Part shown: positions 6,462-13,201 of the stretch, piece after piece | Position numbering within the stretch: position 1 is the first letter of the stretch | How the letters are laid out: every line of letters starts with the position of its first letter | Program-made: the position numbers and the translations under genes | The notes under the pieces: generated by a model | What the model was told of the DNA's origin: nothing | Seen by the model: only the letters and a program-made list of their open reading frames with translations | Database searches by the model: none | Origin: JBBRLA01 sp038231615 | GTDB taxonomy: Bacteria > Myxococcota_A > Polyangia > Palsa-1104 > JAEUJZ01 | Assembly: GCA_038231615.1 (NCBI GenBank) | Contig: JBBRLA010000139.1 | Span: 1-14,745, forward strand | DNA: 14,745 nucleotides | Direction of reading: 5' to 3'

Positions 6462-7901
6462 TCAGGCGGGTGCGCATGATTCTTCTGGCGCGGATGGCTC
6501 GCCGGGCGCGGCGTCATCGCCCTGGGCCTCAGCTCCTCCGGGTGGACCATCGAGCGACATCCCGGCGGCGAGCGCCCGCTGCATCGCCGTGTCCAGATCG
6601 GGCGCCGTCCCCAGGACCACGATCAGTCGGCACAGGTCCTCGTTGGCCGCCATGCAGCGGATGCGTTCCAACTGGAGACTTCCGCACTTCCATCGCGCAC
6701 TGACGATGCGGATGGCGAGCGCCCGCAGCCGGTGAAGCTCGCGGGCCTCGGCTTGCTTCTTGACCAGCCGCTCCAGTTCGGCGATCTGGTCCCCTTGTAT
6801 AACAGAGGAGCGCAGCAGCAGCTTTTCGCGCTCGCGCCGGTCCTGCTCCAGTCGCTCCACGGCGTGTTGATGTTGCTTCCACTGCTGTGCCAGAAGTTGC
6901 TTCCGGGAATGCCCCATCGGCTGTTTCTGGAACGGCTCTTCTTTCTGTTGCACCGGCTCCGGCGTCCGCACCGGCTCCAGCGTCCGCACCGGCTCCGGCG
7001 TCCGCACCGGCTCCGGCTCCGGCATCTGCACCGGCTCCCGCACCAGCTCCAGCGTCGGCTCCCAGGGTTGTTTTCGCTTGAGGCAAAAGCCCTGGTAAAA
7101 GCCGATGCGAAGGCCCCGCTCCATGCCCTGCTTCACTCCCTGTGCCACGCCCGCCTTTCGGCCCTCCTGGAACGCGGCGTCGTCGCCCAGGGCGAACTCT
7201 TGGATCAACCAGGTCCTGGCGGAGGCGCGCTGATTGTCATCGCCCCACTGGGTCTCGATGAGGACGGAGACCGCCCGCATCACTTTTTTGCATGTCTTCT
7301 GATCCATCTTCGATTCTTTCAACTCCCGGTGGCAGTATTCGACGATCAGGCGGCGGAGGGGCCTGGCGCGCAGCACCTCCATGGCGGGGGGGGTCTCGCC
7401 GATTTGCGGATTGAGCGACAGGAGGACTCGGCGCAGGCGGGGCAGCGCCATGGCCTCGATCTGCGCCACCCTGCTGCGCGTGATTCCAAGCTGGGCGCCC
7501 AGCAGCACCAGCGATACGCGTGCCTCCGCAAGGAAGCGTCCCTCGATGATCCGCGCCATCTTTTCGGGCAGGTAGGGCAGGACCAGCGCCAGCGTCGCCT
7601 GTTTCCACGCCTCCCGCTCCCGCTCGATCCAGGGGATCTCCGGGCCCGCCGCCGACGGCGACTCCTGCCAGAAGGTGAGCCGGCGCTCCAGCTCGTGCCG
7701 GGGCACCAGCGACAGGGGTTCCTCGCGTACCCGGCATCGGAAGGGCGTTCGCCTGCGCGGGGGTCGGCACCGGGCCGGGGTCGGGCGGCGGCGGCGGGGG
7801 CTGGAAGCAGGGACGGCGACGTCGCCTTCCGGGAAAGGGGCCGGTTCGGCGGGGCGGTCGTGCCGCGAGGGGTTGAGAGTGAAGTACAAGTGCGGGTTCA
7901 T
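6462..7901 (-). CDS. Orphan sigma-70 region-4-like HTH protein with coiled coil
   Basis: A 479-residue protein from ATG 7901. The frame stays open upstream, but that part is antisense to the OmpA-like gene. Residues about 1-60 are Pro/Arg-rich. Residues about 108-158 resemble sigma-70 region 4: LPEKMARIIEGRFL, then LLGAQLGITRSRVAQIEAMALPRLRR, matching the usual LGxxLGVSRERVRQIExxALxKLR helix-turn-helix. There is no region 2 (the -10 binding domain), so it is not a complete sigma factor. Residues 245-270 form a Gly-spaced charged helix (EGRKAGVAQGVKQGMERGLR). Residues 288-318 are a Pro-rich EPVRTPEP-type linker made by 18-bp DNA repeats. Residues about 330-400 are a charged coiled coil, and the tail is acidic and Ala/Pro-rich. 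Likely a DNA-binding regulator, cytosolic. The start lacks a clear Shine-Dalgarno. It is divergent from the OmpA-like gene, 204 bases apart. A G8 tract (+ strand) lies at 7386-7393. I know no family with this full architecture. Confidence 0.8.
   Translation of the reverse strand: MNPHLYFTLNPSRHDRPAEPAPFPEGDVAVPASSPRRRRPTPARCRPPRRRTPFRCRVREEPLSLVPRHELERRLTFWQESPSAAGPEIPWIEREREAWKQATLALVLPYLPEKMARIIEGRFLAEARVSLVLLGAQLGITRSRVAQIEAMALPRLRRVLLSLNPQIGETPPAMEVLRARPLRRLIVEYCHRELKESKMDQKTCKKVMRAVSVLIETQWGDDNQRASARTWLIQEFALGDDAAFQEGRKAGVAQGVKQGMERGLRIGFYQGFCLKRKQPWEPTLELVREPVQMPEPEPVRTPEPVRTLEPVRTPEPVQQKEEPFQKQPMGHSRKQLLAQQWKQHQHAVERLEQDRREREKLLLRSSVIQGDQIAELERLVKKQAEARELHRLRALAIRIVSARWKCGSLQLERIRCMAANEDLCRLIVVLGTAPDLDTAMQRALAAGMSLDGPPGGAEAQGDDAAPGEPSAPEESCAPA
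6951..7022. repeat. 18-bp tandem repeat encoding EPVRTP linker
   Basis: Units CACCGGCTCCGGCGTCCG at 6951-6968, 6969-6986 (one difference) and 6987-7004, then a diverged copy to 7022. On the - strand they encode EPVRTP-type hexapeptides in the HTH protein. Repeat number could vary between strains without breaking frame. Confidence 0.85.
7386..7393. repeat. G8 homopolymer inside the HTH gene
   Basis: Eight consecutive G on the + strand (C8 in the coding strand), within codons for Thr-Pro-Pro-Ala at residues about 170-173, just after the HTH. Such tracts are prone to slippage and to sequencing error. Confidence 0.9.
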
Positions 7902-8105
7902 GGTCGAATGAGGTATACGCACTCCGCGTGCCGTCCCGAAACCCGCGAATTCCGGGGGCCGCCGCCGAGGCAGATGGCAACGGTTGCACATGCGGCAGGC
8001 GAAGGTGGTCCACTTTTGCACGGGGGCGGAAAGCGCGGCGTCTCGCTGGCCCGCCCGGCTGGCCGACGCTTTATTTCCTGGCGTTCTGCGCGGGATGATC
8101 CAAAG

Positions 8106-8621
8106 ATGAATAGGATGAGAAGACTCGTCCTTGCGGTTCTGTTTTTGATGGGGGGCGCGTCCCTTGCCGTGCGGGCCGGCGAGTCGCGGAGCTTCCGGCT
8201 GGAGGGCAGCCAGCTGGTGCTCGACGCGGCGGTGGCCTTCGAGACCGGCGAAGGCACGCTGCGGCCGGAGAGCGAGGCGGCCCTCTCGCAGGTCAAGGAC
8301 TATCTTTTGGCCAAGACGTACATCTCGCTCTTGCGCATCGAGAACCACGGCGACGGCGATGGCGACGCGGCGGCGGCGCAGCGCCTGAGCGAGAAGCGGG
8401 CGCTGGCGGTGGCGCGGGCACTGGTCGGGCGAGGGGTGGACTGCAAGCGGCTGATTGCGGTGGGCTTCGGGCAGAGCAAGCCGATCGCGGACAACGCCAC
8501 CCCCGAGGGCAAGGCGAAGAACCGCCGCACGGTCTTCGTCAACGCCTCCTTGCGGGGGCGCCCGATCGGCGGCCTGCCAGCGGATGGCGGCGGCAAGCCA
8601 GCCGGCGACGCCTGCCACTGA
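8106..8621 (+). CDS. Periplasmic OmpA-C-like domain protein
   Basis: A 171-residue exported protein. The frame is open far upstream but only the part from ATG 8106 makes sense: a basic start (MNRMRR), a hydrophobic core to about 21 and AVRAGES as a signal-peptide end. Residues about 38-145 match the OmpA C-terminal (peptidoglycan-binding) domain: VAFETGEGTLRPESEAAL, a GDGDGD loop, AQRLSEKRALAVARALVGRGV, LIAVGFGQSKPIADN and the closing KNRRTVF. Residues expected to contact peptidoglycan (the loop Asp and the Arg of SEKRA) appear present. The C-terminus is Gly-rich with a single late Cys (170). There is no lipobox and no barrel, so it is a soluble periplasmic protein that may bind the cell wall. 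It is divergent from the HTH gene; no strong Shine-Dalgarno is seen. A second ATG at 8115 is an alternative start. Confidence 0.85.
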   Translation: MNRMRRLVLAVLFLMGGASLAVRAGESRSFRLEGSQLVLDAAVAFETGEGTLRPESEAALSQVKDYLLAKTYISLLRIENHGDGDGDAAAAQRLSEKRALAVARALVGRGVDCKRLIAVGFGQSKPIADNATPEGKAKNRRTVFVNASLRGRPIGGLPADGGGKPAGDACH

Positions 8622-8739
8622 GTGTACTTTAGCGACAGCCGACATTCTCCCTGTCCCTGTGCGTCCTTGCCGCTCTTCCATCGACAGCGCGGCCTGCGCC
8701 GTGGAAAAATAGACCACCCCCATTGCAGGCAGGACGTTC

Positions 8740-9939
8740 ATGAAGACCCCGCATCCCTTCCTTCATGACCAGCGCGGCATGTCCGGCGCCGAGAAGGCGC
8801 TGCTCGTGTGCTTCGGGCTGGGCATCGTGATCCTCACCGGCGCCCTGATCTCGAACGGCAGCAACCAGGCCGCCGGAGACGCCAAGAGCGCCTTGTTGGC
8901 TGGAGGTCACGAGAGCACCCAGCTGGGGCAGGTGCTGACGCCAGGGGCCATCGCCACCGCGGGGACAGTCGCCTCGTCCGGGGCGATAAAGGGGGGGGAC
9001 ATGCCACTGCCCCGTCCGCAGCCGGGCAAGGCGGCGCCGCTCAAGTGGAAGGACGCCGACGGCCGTGAGTTTACTCGCGTCGAGAACGGCGGCTACGTAT
9101 CGGTGTGGGACAAGAATGACGTTCACTTCGAGTTCTCCGGCGGGCAGCAGAAGATCAGCTTCGACAAGAGTCAGTACTGGTTCACCCCCGGCCCCGATGG
9201 GAAGTGGCAGAAGGTCACGTTCCAGGTCAACTCGGACTCCGGTCCCTTCGTGGCCCACTGGATCAAGAAGGGCGACTCCTGGGTGATGACAATCAACGAC
9301 AAGGAGCAGCGCACCTATAAGGGCAAGTACCCTCCCGACACCTGGCCCGATCTGGTCTGGAACAAGGACAAGATCGTGAAGATCGCCGAGGCGTCCGAGA
9401 AGAACAATGCCGACATCCGCGAGGCCATCGGCAAGGCATGGAAGGAGACCTTCAAGGACGACTGGCTGAGCGCCATCAGCCTCCCGGCGAAGGTCATGGG
9501 CCTGGGCTTGTCCACCGGCCCCAACAAGCTCAAGTGGCTGACGGACGAGAGCGCGGCCATCGACAAGTTGCACACGGACCTCAAGAAGACCATCAAGGAC
9601 CTGAAGGCGGCCAAAGACCCCGAGTCGATCGCCGAGCTGACCGAGAAGTTCATCAAGGAGGACAACCAGCTGCGCGGCAAGCTGCAGAAGTTCGCCGATG
9701 AGAGCAAGACCGTCCTGAAGAACACCGAGTTCATCGCCACGGTCCATGGCATCGCCGGCGACGTGTACAGCCTGGGTGGGCGCAGCCTCTACGGTGGCGG
9801 CACCATCGCCAAGGTGTGGGAGGGCGGCGGCGCCCTGAAGGACGTCTACGGCCTGGGCAAGGGAATCTACAAGCTCGATCTCGACTGGTCCGGCGGCGAT
9901 CCCGGCTCGGCGATCAACAAGCTGCCCCAGGGAAAGTAG
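8740..9939 (+). CDS. Pilin-like N-terminus on long secreted protein of unknown function
   Basis: A 399-residue protein from ATG 8740, with CAGGA about 6 bases upstream. The N-terminus has the type IV prepilin pattern: a short polar leader ending RG (12-13), then MSGAE with Glu at +5 (residue 18), then an unbroken hydrophobic helix (AEKALLVCFGLGIVILTGALI, 17-37). A prepilin peptidase would cut after Gly13. The rest is far longer than Flp or type IVa pilins. Residues about 99-205 are beta-rich with many Trp/Tyr (ENGGYVSVWDKNDVHFEF, KWQKVTFQVNS). Residues about 215-330 are charged helices (LHTDLKKTIKDLKAAKD). The C-terminus is Gly-rich (SLYGGGTIAKVWEGGGALKD). I do not recognise the large domain. 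It may be a minor pilin, a pseudopilin-anchored protein, or cargo of a pilus-like export system; no pilus machinery is in the window. A G8 tract lies at 8991-8998. Confidence 0.82.
   Translation: MKTPHPFLHDQRGMSGAEKALLVCFGLGIVILTGALISNGSNQAAGDAKSALLAGGHESTQLGQVLTPGAIATAGTVASSGAIKGGDMPLPRPQPGKAAPLKWKDADGREFTRVENGGYVSVWDKNDVHFEFSGGQQKISFDKSQYWFTPGPDGKWQKVTFQVNSDSGPFVAHWIKKGDSWVMTINDKEQRTYKGKYPPDTWPDLVWNKDKIVKIAEASEKNNADIREAIGKAWKETFKDDWLSAISLPAKVMGLGLSTGPNKLKWLTDESAAIDKLHTDLKKTIKDLKAAKDPESIAELTEKFIKEDNQLRGKLQKFADESKTVLKNTEFIATVHGIAGDVYSLGGRSLYGGGTIAKVWEGGGALKDVYGLGKGIYKLDLDWSGGDPGSAINKLPQGK
8991..8998. repeat. G8 homopolymer inside the pilin-like gene
   Basis: Eight consecutive G within codons Lys-Gly-Gly-Asp at residues about 84-87, in the linker after the pilin-like helix. 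A one-base slip would cut the protein off after its N-terminal part. Confidence 0.9.
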
Positions 9940-10075
9940 TCGTCGCCCGCAAGGGGCCGTCGGGTGTAAAGTCCCCGGCCATGTCGATCCGCTTCAGTCC
10001 CCACGCTTCGCCGAGCATCAGACAGCTAACAACGGGCTCCGGTTCGCGTCAGACTTCTTGTAAAATGCCCCGCCC

Positions 10076-10846
10076 ATGACGCTGCTTCTCCCCTCAGAAC
10101 CGCCCGCCGTCGAGGTCGTCAACGCCACCGGGTGCGGCGACTTCTTTCTCATTTGCGATCACGCCTCGCCCAGGGTGCCGGCCCGGCTGGGCGACCTGGG
10201 CCTGTGCCAGGAAGATCGCCTTTTGCACATCGGCTGGGACATCGGGGCGCAGGCCCTGGCCCGGCGGCTCTCCGTGCTTCTTTCCGCGCCCCTGGTGCTT
10301 TCCGGCTACTCCCGGCTGGTCATCGACTGCAACCGCCCCCTGGACGCAAAAAGCTCTGTCCCCGCGACCAGCGGCGGCATCTTGATCCCCGGCAACGCCG
10401 CCATCTCTCCCGCGGAGGCCGCGGAACGCGCCGCGGCCTGCTTCTGGCCCTACCACGACCAGATCCGCAGACTCCTTGACCAGCGCCGAGCGGCGGGCCG
10501 GCGCACCGTGCTGCTCAGCCTTCACACCTTCACCCCCCGCCTGCTTGGGCAGGAGCGTCCCTGGACCGTGGCGCTGCTTTACATGAAGGAGCGCGAACGA
10601 TCCCGTCGCACCGCCGGCCTTTTCATCCAGGCCCTGCGCCGCGACCCGTCCCTTGTGGTGGGCGACAACCAGCCCTACCAGATCACCGAGGGCGGCGACT
10701 ACGGCATCCCGATCCACGGCGAGGGCCGCGACCTGCCCTGTGCCCTCATCGAGGTCCGCCAGGACGGCGTCGCCACCGAGGAAGGCGCCGACGCCTGGGC
10801 CCGTCGCCTCCACGCTGCCTGCGCCGCGGTCTTGCCCCTTTTGTGA
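10076..10846 (+). CDS. N-formylglutamate amidohydrolase family protein
   Basis: A 256-residue cytosolic hydrolase. Family landmarks in order: FLICDHASPRVP (24-35), WDIGAQALARRLS (54-66), YSRLVIDCNRP (78-88), LLSLHTFTPRL (146-156) and ALIEVRQDGV (223-232). These carry the His, Asp and Glu residues expected around the metal site. N-formylglutamate amidohydrolases release formate from N-formyl-L-glutamate, the last step of one histidine-degradation route. No hut genes are beside it, so the substrate could be another N-formyl or N-acyl amino acid. The ATG at 10076 has no Shine-Dalgarno. A TAAAAT hexamer at 10061-10066 lies ten bases upstream, so a very short leader or leaderless transcript is possible, though no good -35 is visible. 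A terminator follows at 10874. Confidence 0.9.
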   Translation: MTLLLPSEPPAVEVVNATGCGDFFLICDHASPRVPARLGDLGLCQEDRLLHIGWDIGAQALARRLSVLLSAPLVLSGYSRLVIDCNRPLDAKSSVPATSGGILIPGNAAISPAEAAERAAACFWPYHDQIRRLLDQRRAAGRRTVLLSLHTFTPRLLGQERPWTVALLYMKERERSRRTAGLFIQALRRDPSLVVGDNQPYQITEGGDYGIPIHGEGRDLPCALIEVRQDGVATEEGADAWARRLHAACAAVLPLL

Positions 10847-10873
10847 TCCCAGGTCCTGGCGCCGCCGGCTCAG

Positions 10874-10897
10874 GCCCCTGATTCTCATGGGGCTTTT
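10874..10897 (+). terminator. Rho-independent terminator after the amidohydrolase gene
   Basis: Stem GCCCC (10874-10878) / GGGGC (10889-10893), extended inward by TGA/TCA with one bulged T, followed by TTTT at 10894-10897. It begins 28 bases after the amidohydrolase stop codon. Confidence 0.6.
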
Positions 10898-10974
10898 GTC
10901 GGCCGATTGAATCAAGCTGAATAAAGCGGCTCTCGCCGCGTCAGAACAGACGAACAGAAACAACGAGGTGCCGG

Positions 10975-11268
10975 ATGTCGAAGATTCGCAACTTGAGTTT
11001 CCTGGGTGTCCTTTTCACGTTGCTCCTGGGCTTCGCTCCCACGGCCTCCGCTGATGGCTGGCGCGGTGAGGGTCGATACGAGCGGCCACGCCACGAGGAG
11101 CGCGAATGGCGGCGCGAGGGCCGGGAGCGCGAGTGGCGGCGCGAGGGGCGGGAGTGCGATTGGCGGCGCGAGGCCTGGGAGCGCGAGGCACAGGAGCGCG
11201 AGTGGCGCCACCACCACGTTCGCAATTACATCCCGATCCCATGGGCCCCCCCTCCTTACGGGTATTAG
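10975..11268 (+). CDS. Small exported Arg/Glu/Trp repeat protein
   Basis: A 97-residue protein from ATG 10975, with GAGGTG about 5 bases upstream. Residues 1-27 are a good Sec signal (basic MSKIR, hydrophobic LGVLFTLLLGF, end TASA before DG). The mature part is low-complexity and highly charged: nine-residue repeats EREWRREGR (27-bp DNA units at 11098-11124, 11125-11151 and 11152-11178), one Cys in the third unit, then EREAQEREWRHHH. It ends with Pro/Tyr-rich NYIPIPWAPPPYGY. No enzymatic domain is present. It is a plausible envelope-associated or nucleic-acid/metal-binding small protein, but the function is unknown. The stop overlaps the stop of the convergent transporter gene by 3 bases. Confidence 0.75.
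   Translation: MSKIRNLSFLGVLFTLLLGFAPTASADGWRGEGRYERPRHEEREWRREGREREWRREGRECDWRREAWEREAQEREWRHHHVRNYIPIPWAPPPYGY
11098..11178. repeat. 27-bp tandem repeat (3 units)
   Basis: Three consecutive 27-base units encoding EREWRREGR, EREWRREGR and ECDWRREAW. The first two differ at only two bases, so the duplication is recent or kept alike. Confidence 0.85.
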
Positions 11269-12551
11269 TGCCGGTCCCGGTGTAGGACCCGATCGTAGAT
11301 TACCAAAAGCACCGTTGAGGCGAAGCCGATGGTCGACACCGCCGCCCACATCGATGCGGGGCTGGGCCCCCTCATGTAATGGGAGATCAGATACTCCGAG
11401 AGCGGCCCGCCGACGTAGGCGCCGATGGCCACGGGCAGGAAGGCGAAGCCCATGTACATCCCCACCTGCCCCGGCGGGGCCAGCTCGGCCACGTACTCGT
11501 AGTAGCGCGGGGCCTGCATGGTCTCGCCTATCGCGAAGACGATGAGCGCCAGCACTGCCATCCACGGAGAACCCGACATCGGGATCAGCAGCCACGAGGC
11601 GCTGGCCACGCCGATGCCCGCGGACATCGCCAGGATTGGGCGAAAGCGCCGGGTCACGGTGGTGACCAGCACCTGCAGGCAGATGATCGCCCAGGAGTCG
11701 ACCTCCTGCACCCGCGCGTAGCGCTGGTAGTGCATCACGTCCCTTACGTAGAAGGGCAGGGACAGGAAGATCTGCCAGAACATGATCCAGAAGCCCGAGA
11801 AGATCACCAGGAAGAGCAGGAAACGCTGGTTGCGCAGCACCACCAGCAGATCGTGCAGCACCTGGCCCATGGTCTTGGGCGGCGGATCGCCGGGACGCAC
11901 CACGCGGCCGGGCTCCTTGAAGAAGAAGAGCGTTCCCAGCAGCAGCGCCACCGAGGTCAACGACGAGGCCACCAGCACGTACTGGATGCCCCAGCGTTCT
12001 TGCACCCGCAGGGCCAGTTCCGGTCCCAGCGCCCCGCCCAGGTTCACCAGCGTATAATAGATGGAGTAGCCCAGCGCCTTGGTCCGGTGGTTGGTGGTGC
12101 TGGCCACGGTGCCGACGATACACGGCTTGATCAGGGAGCCGCCGACGGCGGTGAAGAGCAAGGCGAAGGTGACGTAGGGCATCGCGCCGAAAGCCTGGAT
12201 GAGCCCCTGTCCGGCCTTCATCCCGGCCAGCGCGATGGACAGATAGCCCATCGAGAAGGCCGCGAAACAGGTCATCAGACATCGCCGGAAACCGAAGCGG
12301 TCCACCAGGGGGCCGGCCAGGATGGGCAGCGAATACAGGGCCCCGAAGAAGAGCCCCGCCAGGCGCAGCCCCTTGCCGCCCAGGCCGACCTGTTCCGCCA
12401 GGTACACCGCCAGGTAGGAACTTTGGCCGTAGAACGCGAGGCGCTCGAAGAGTTCGAGGGTGTTGCCGACCCAGAACGTGCGGGAAAACCTCCTGAACCA
12501 GCTCGTGGCGATCTCTTCTTCCGCTGGCAGGAGTTTGACTGGGGTAACCAC
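11265..12551 (-). CDS. MFS transporter, POT/PTR2-like
   Basis: A 428-residue polytopic inner-membrane transporter with about 12 hydrophobic segments. ELFERLAFYG (33-42) has the ExxER motif of proton-coupled oligopeptide transporters, and YSIYYTLVNLGGALGP resembles the second PTR2 signature. DRFGFRR matches the MFS loop 2-3 motif. Proton-driven uptake of peptides or peptide-like compounds is the best guess; the substrate is not proven. The frame is open to a TTG at 12629, but those 26 extra codons lack coding-like third positions and contain a good promoter (TTGACG, 17 bases, TACCCT at 12587-12559). I therefore take the GTG at 12551, seven bases after the -10, which would make a leaderless mRNA. 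An annotation from 12629 is the alternative. Confidence 0.88.
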   Translation of the reverse strand: MVTPVKLLPAEEEIATSWFRRFSRTFWVGNTLELFERLAFYGQSSYLAVYLAEQVGLGGKGLRLAGLFFGALYSLPILAGPLVDRFGFRRCLMTCFAAFSMGYLSIALAGMKAGQGLIQAFGAMPYVTFALLFTAVGGSLIKPCIVGTVASTTNHRTKALGYSIYYTLVNLGGALGPELALRVQERWGIQYVLVASSLTSVALLLGTLFFFKEPGRVVRPGDPPPKTMGQVLHDLLVVLRNQRFLLFLVIFSGFWIMFWQIFLSLPFYVRDVMHYQRYARVQEVDSWAIICLQVLVTTVTRRFRPILAMSAGIGVASASWLLIPMSGSPWMAVLALIVFAIGETMQAPRYYEYVAELAPPGQVGMYMGFAFLPVAIGAYVGGPLSEYLISHYMRGPSPASMWAAVSTIGFASTVLLVIYDRVLHRDRH

Positions 12552-12558
12552 GAAAGGC

Positions 12559-12587
12559 AGGGTAGGACAATGTGCGCCTGACGTCAA
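12559..12587 (-). promoter_or_regulatory. Promoter for the POT-like transporter
   Basis: On the - strand, -35 TTGACG (12587-12582), a 17-base spacer and -10 TACCCT (12564-12559). The predicted transcript start falls at or next to the GTG at 12551. Confidence 0.45.
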
Positions 12588-12661
12588 TCGCTCAATCTGC
12601 GCTCTTTGCGGGAATTCGTTGGAATTCAACCCAGCCGCGACTGTCTGCTATCATGCAGGGT

Positions 12662-12868
12662 ATGAAGACGGACCCTGAAAAGCCCCAGACAAAGGACGCT
12701 CGCGCCGAGCTTCTCTGCCCATCGCTAAGCGCCGCGGTCCTTCCGGGGATCTCCCGACGGCGCTGGTTGCAGGCGCTGGCCGTGGGGGCTGGCACCGTGA
12801 TCCTGCCGCGGGCGCACCCTCGTCGCCGTGGCGCTCCCGCCCCCACGGGCTGGTTCGGACACTGCTGA
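12662..12868 (+). CDS. Short twin-arginine-signal ORF, possibly truncated
   Basis: A 68-residue frame from ATG 12662 (an in-frame ATG at 12653 is an alternative). Residues 31-48 are a twin-arginine signal: SRRRWLQALAVGAGTVIL, that is SRRxWL followed by a hydrophobic core. Only about 20 residues follow (Arg/Pro-rich, ending GWFGHC) before a TGA at 12866-12868, far too short for a normal Tat substrate. Past that TGA the same frame stays open for 42 more codons to a TGA at 12995-12997, with a plausible-looking segment (SPIVSIAFPQRGLKVHLRPD). The likeliest reading is a decayed or truncated exported protein; a very small real protein is possible. It is divergent from the transporter gene. Confidence 0.4.
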   Translation: MKTDPEKPQTKDARAELLCPSLSAAVLPGISRRRWLQALAVGAGTVILPRAHPRRRGAPAPTGWFGHC

Positions 12869-13149
12869 GTCCTCTTCGGTCCCGCCCCCCCTCTCGTCTC
12901 TTCCCTTTCCATCTCCCCGATCGTGTCGATCGCTTTTCCCCAGCGTGGCCTGAAGGTACACCTGCGTCCAGATGATGTAAAGCGTATTTTCATGTGATGT
13001 AGGGCCATGCATAATGCGATGCGGGGCCTGGGAGGCAGGTAGATTTTGGCAGATGCCATAAAGCGTTAGCTGGGGTCAAAAAGAATCTTCTTGATGCTGG
13101 CTTGATGCTGAATAGACACGTTTTATTTCCTGTTAGCTCCTATTGGCAC

Positions 13150-13178
13150 TTGACAGATGTTCCGTGACGCTGTCTGAT
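13150..13178 (+). promoter_or_regulatory. Sigma-70-type promoter of the RHH/response-regulator operon
   Basis: A perfect -35 TTGACA (13150-13155), a 17-base spacer, and -10 TCTGAT (13173-13178; 4 of 6 consensus bases). Predicted start near 13185, just before a strong Shine-Dalgarno. It is the best promoter match in the window. An inverted repeat covers the -10. Confidence 0.6.
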
Positions 13179-13183
13179 GACAG
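13170..13183. promoter_or_regulatory. Inverted repeat over the -10: candidate operator
   Basis: CTGTC-TGAT-GACAG is a perfect 5-bp inverted repeat across the -10. A third half-site, GACAG, lies at 13152-13156 within the -35. Three half-sites inside one promoter suggest repressor binding; the ribbon-helix-helix protein encoded downstream is an obvious candidate (inference). Confidence 0.4.
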
Positions 13184-13201
13184 CAAAATAGGAGGTGACC
13201 A

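Noticed and set aside
6732..8105. Long + strand frame leading into the OmpA-like gene
   Set aside because: It is antisense to the HTH gene, and the signal peptide starting at 8106 marks the true N-terminus.
7902..8741. Upstream extension of the - strand HTH frame to a 759-residue protein
   Set aside because: The extension is antisense to the well-supported OmpA-like gene and is Arg/Pro/His-rich shadow sequence with no domain; the protein-like part begins at 7901.
8629..9747. 372-residue - strand frame opposite the pilin-like gene
   Set aside because: Its Leu/Val/Gly-rich sequence is typical of GC-rich antisense openness; the + strand frame has prepilin features and a Shine-Dalgarno.
10926..10939. 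Hairpin GCGGC-TCTC-GCCGC as terminator of the transporter on the - strand
   Set aside because: It has TTTATT after it on the - strand but lies over 320 bases past the transporter stop and across another gene; the role is unclear.
10912..12570. 552-residue - strand frame and 400-residue + strand frame over the transporter
   Set aside because: The transporter frame has membrane segments and family motifs; the others are Gly/Arg/Pro-rich shadows.
12866..12868. TGA as a selenocysteine codon in the Tat-signal ORF
   Set aside because: No convincing SECIS-like hairpin directly follows, and no Sec-family motif is recognisable; nonsense mutation or a true stop is simpler.
13090..13110. Direct repeat CTTGATGCTG x2, 11 bases apart, as an attachment site or iteron
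   Set aside because: Only two copies, and no integrase, recombinase or replication gene in the window.
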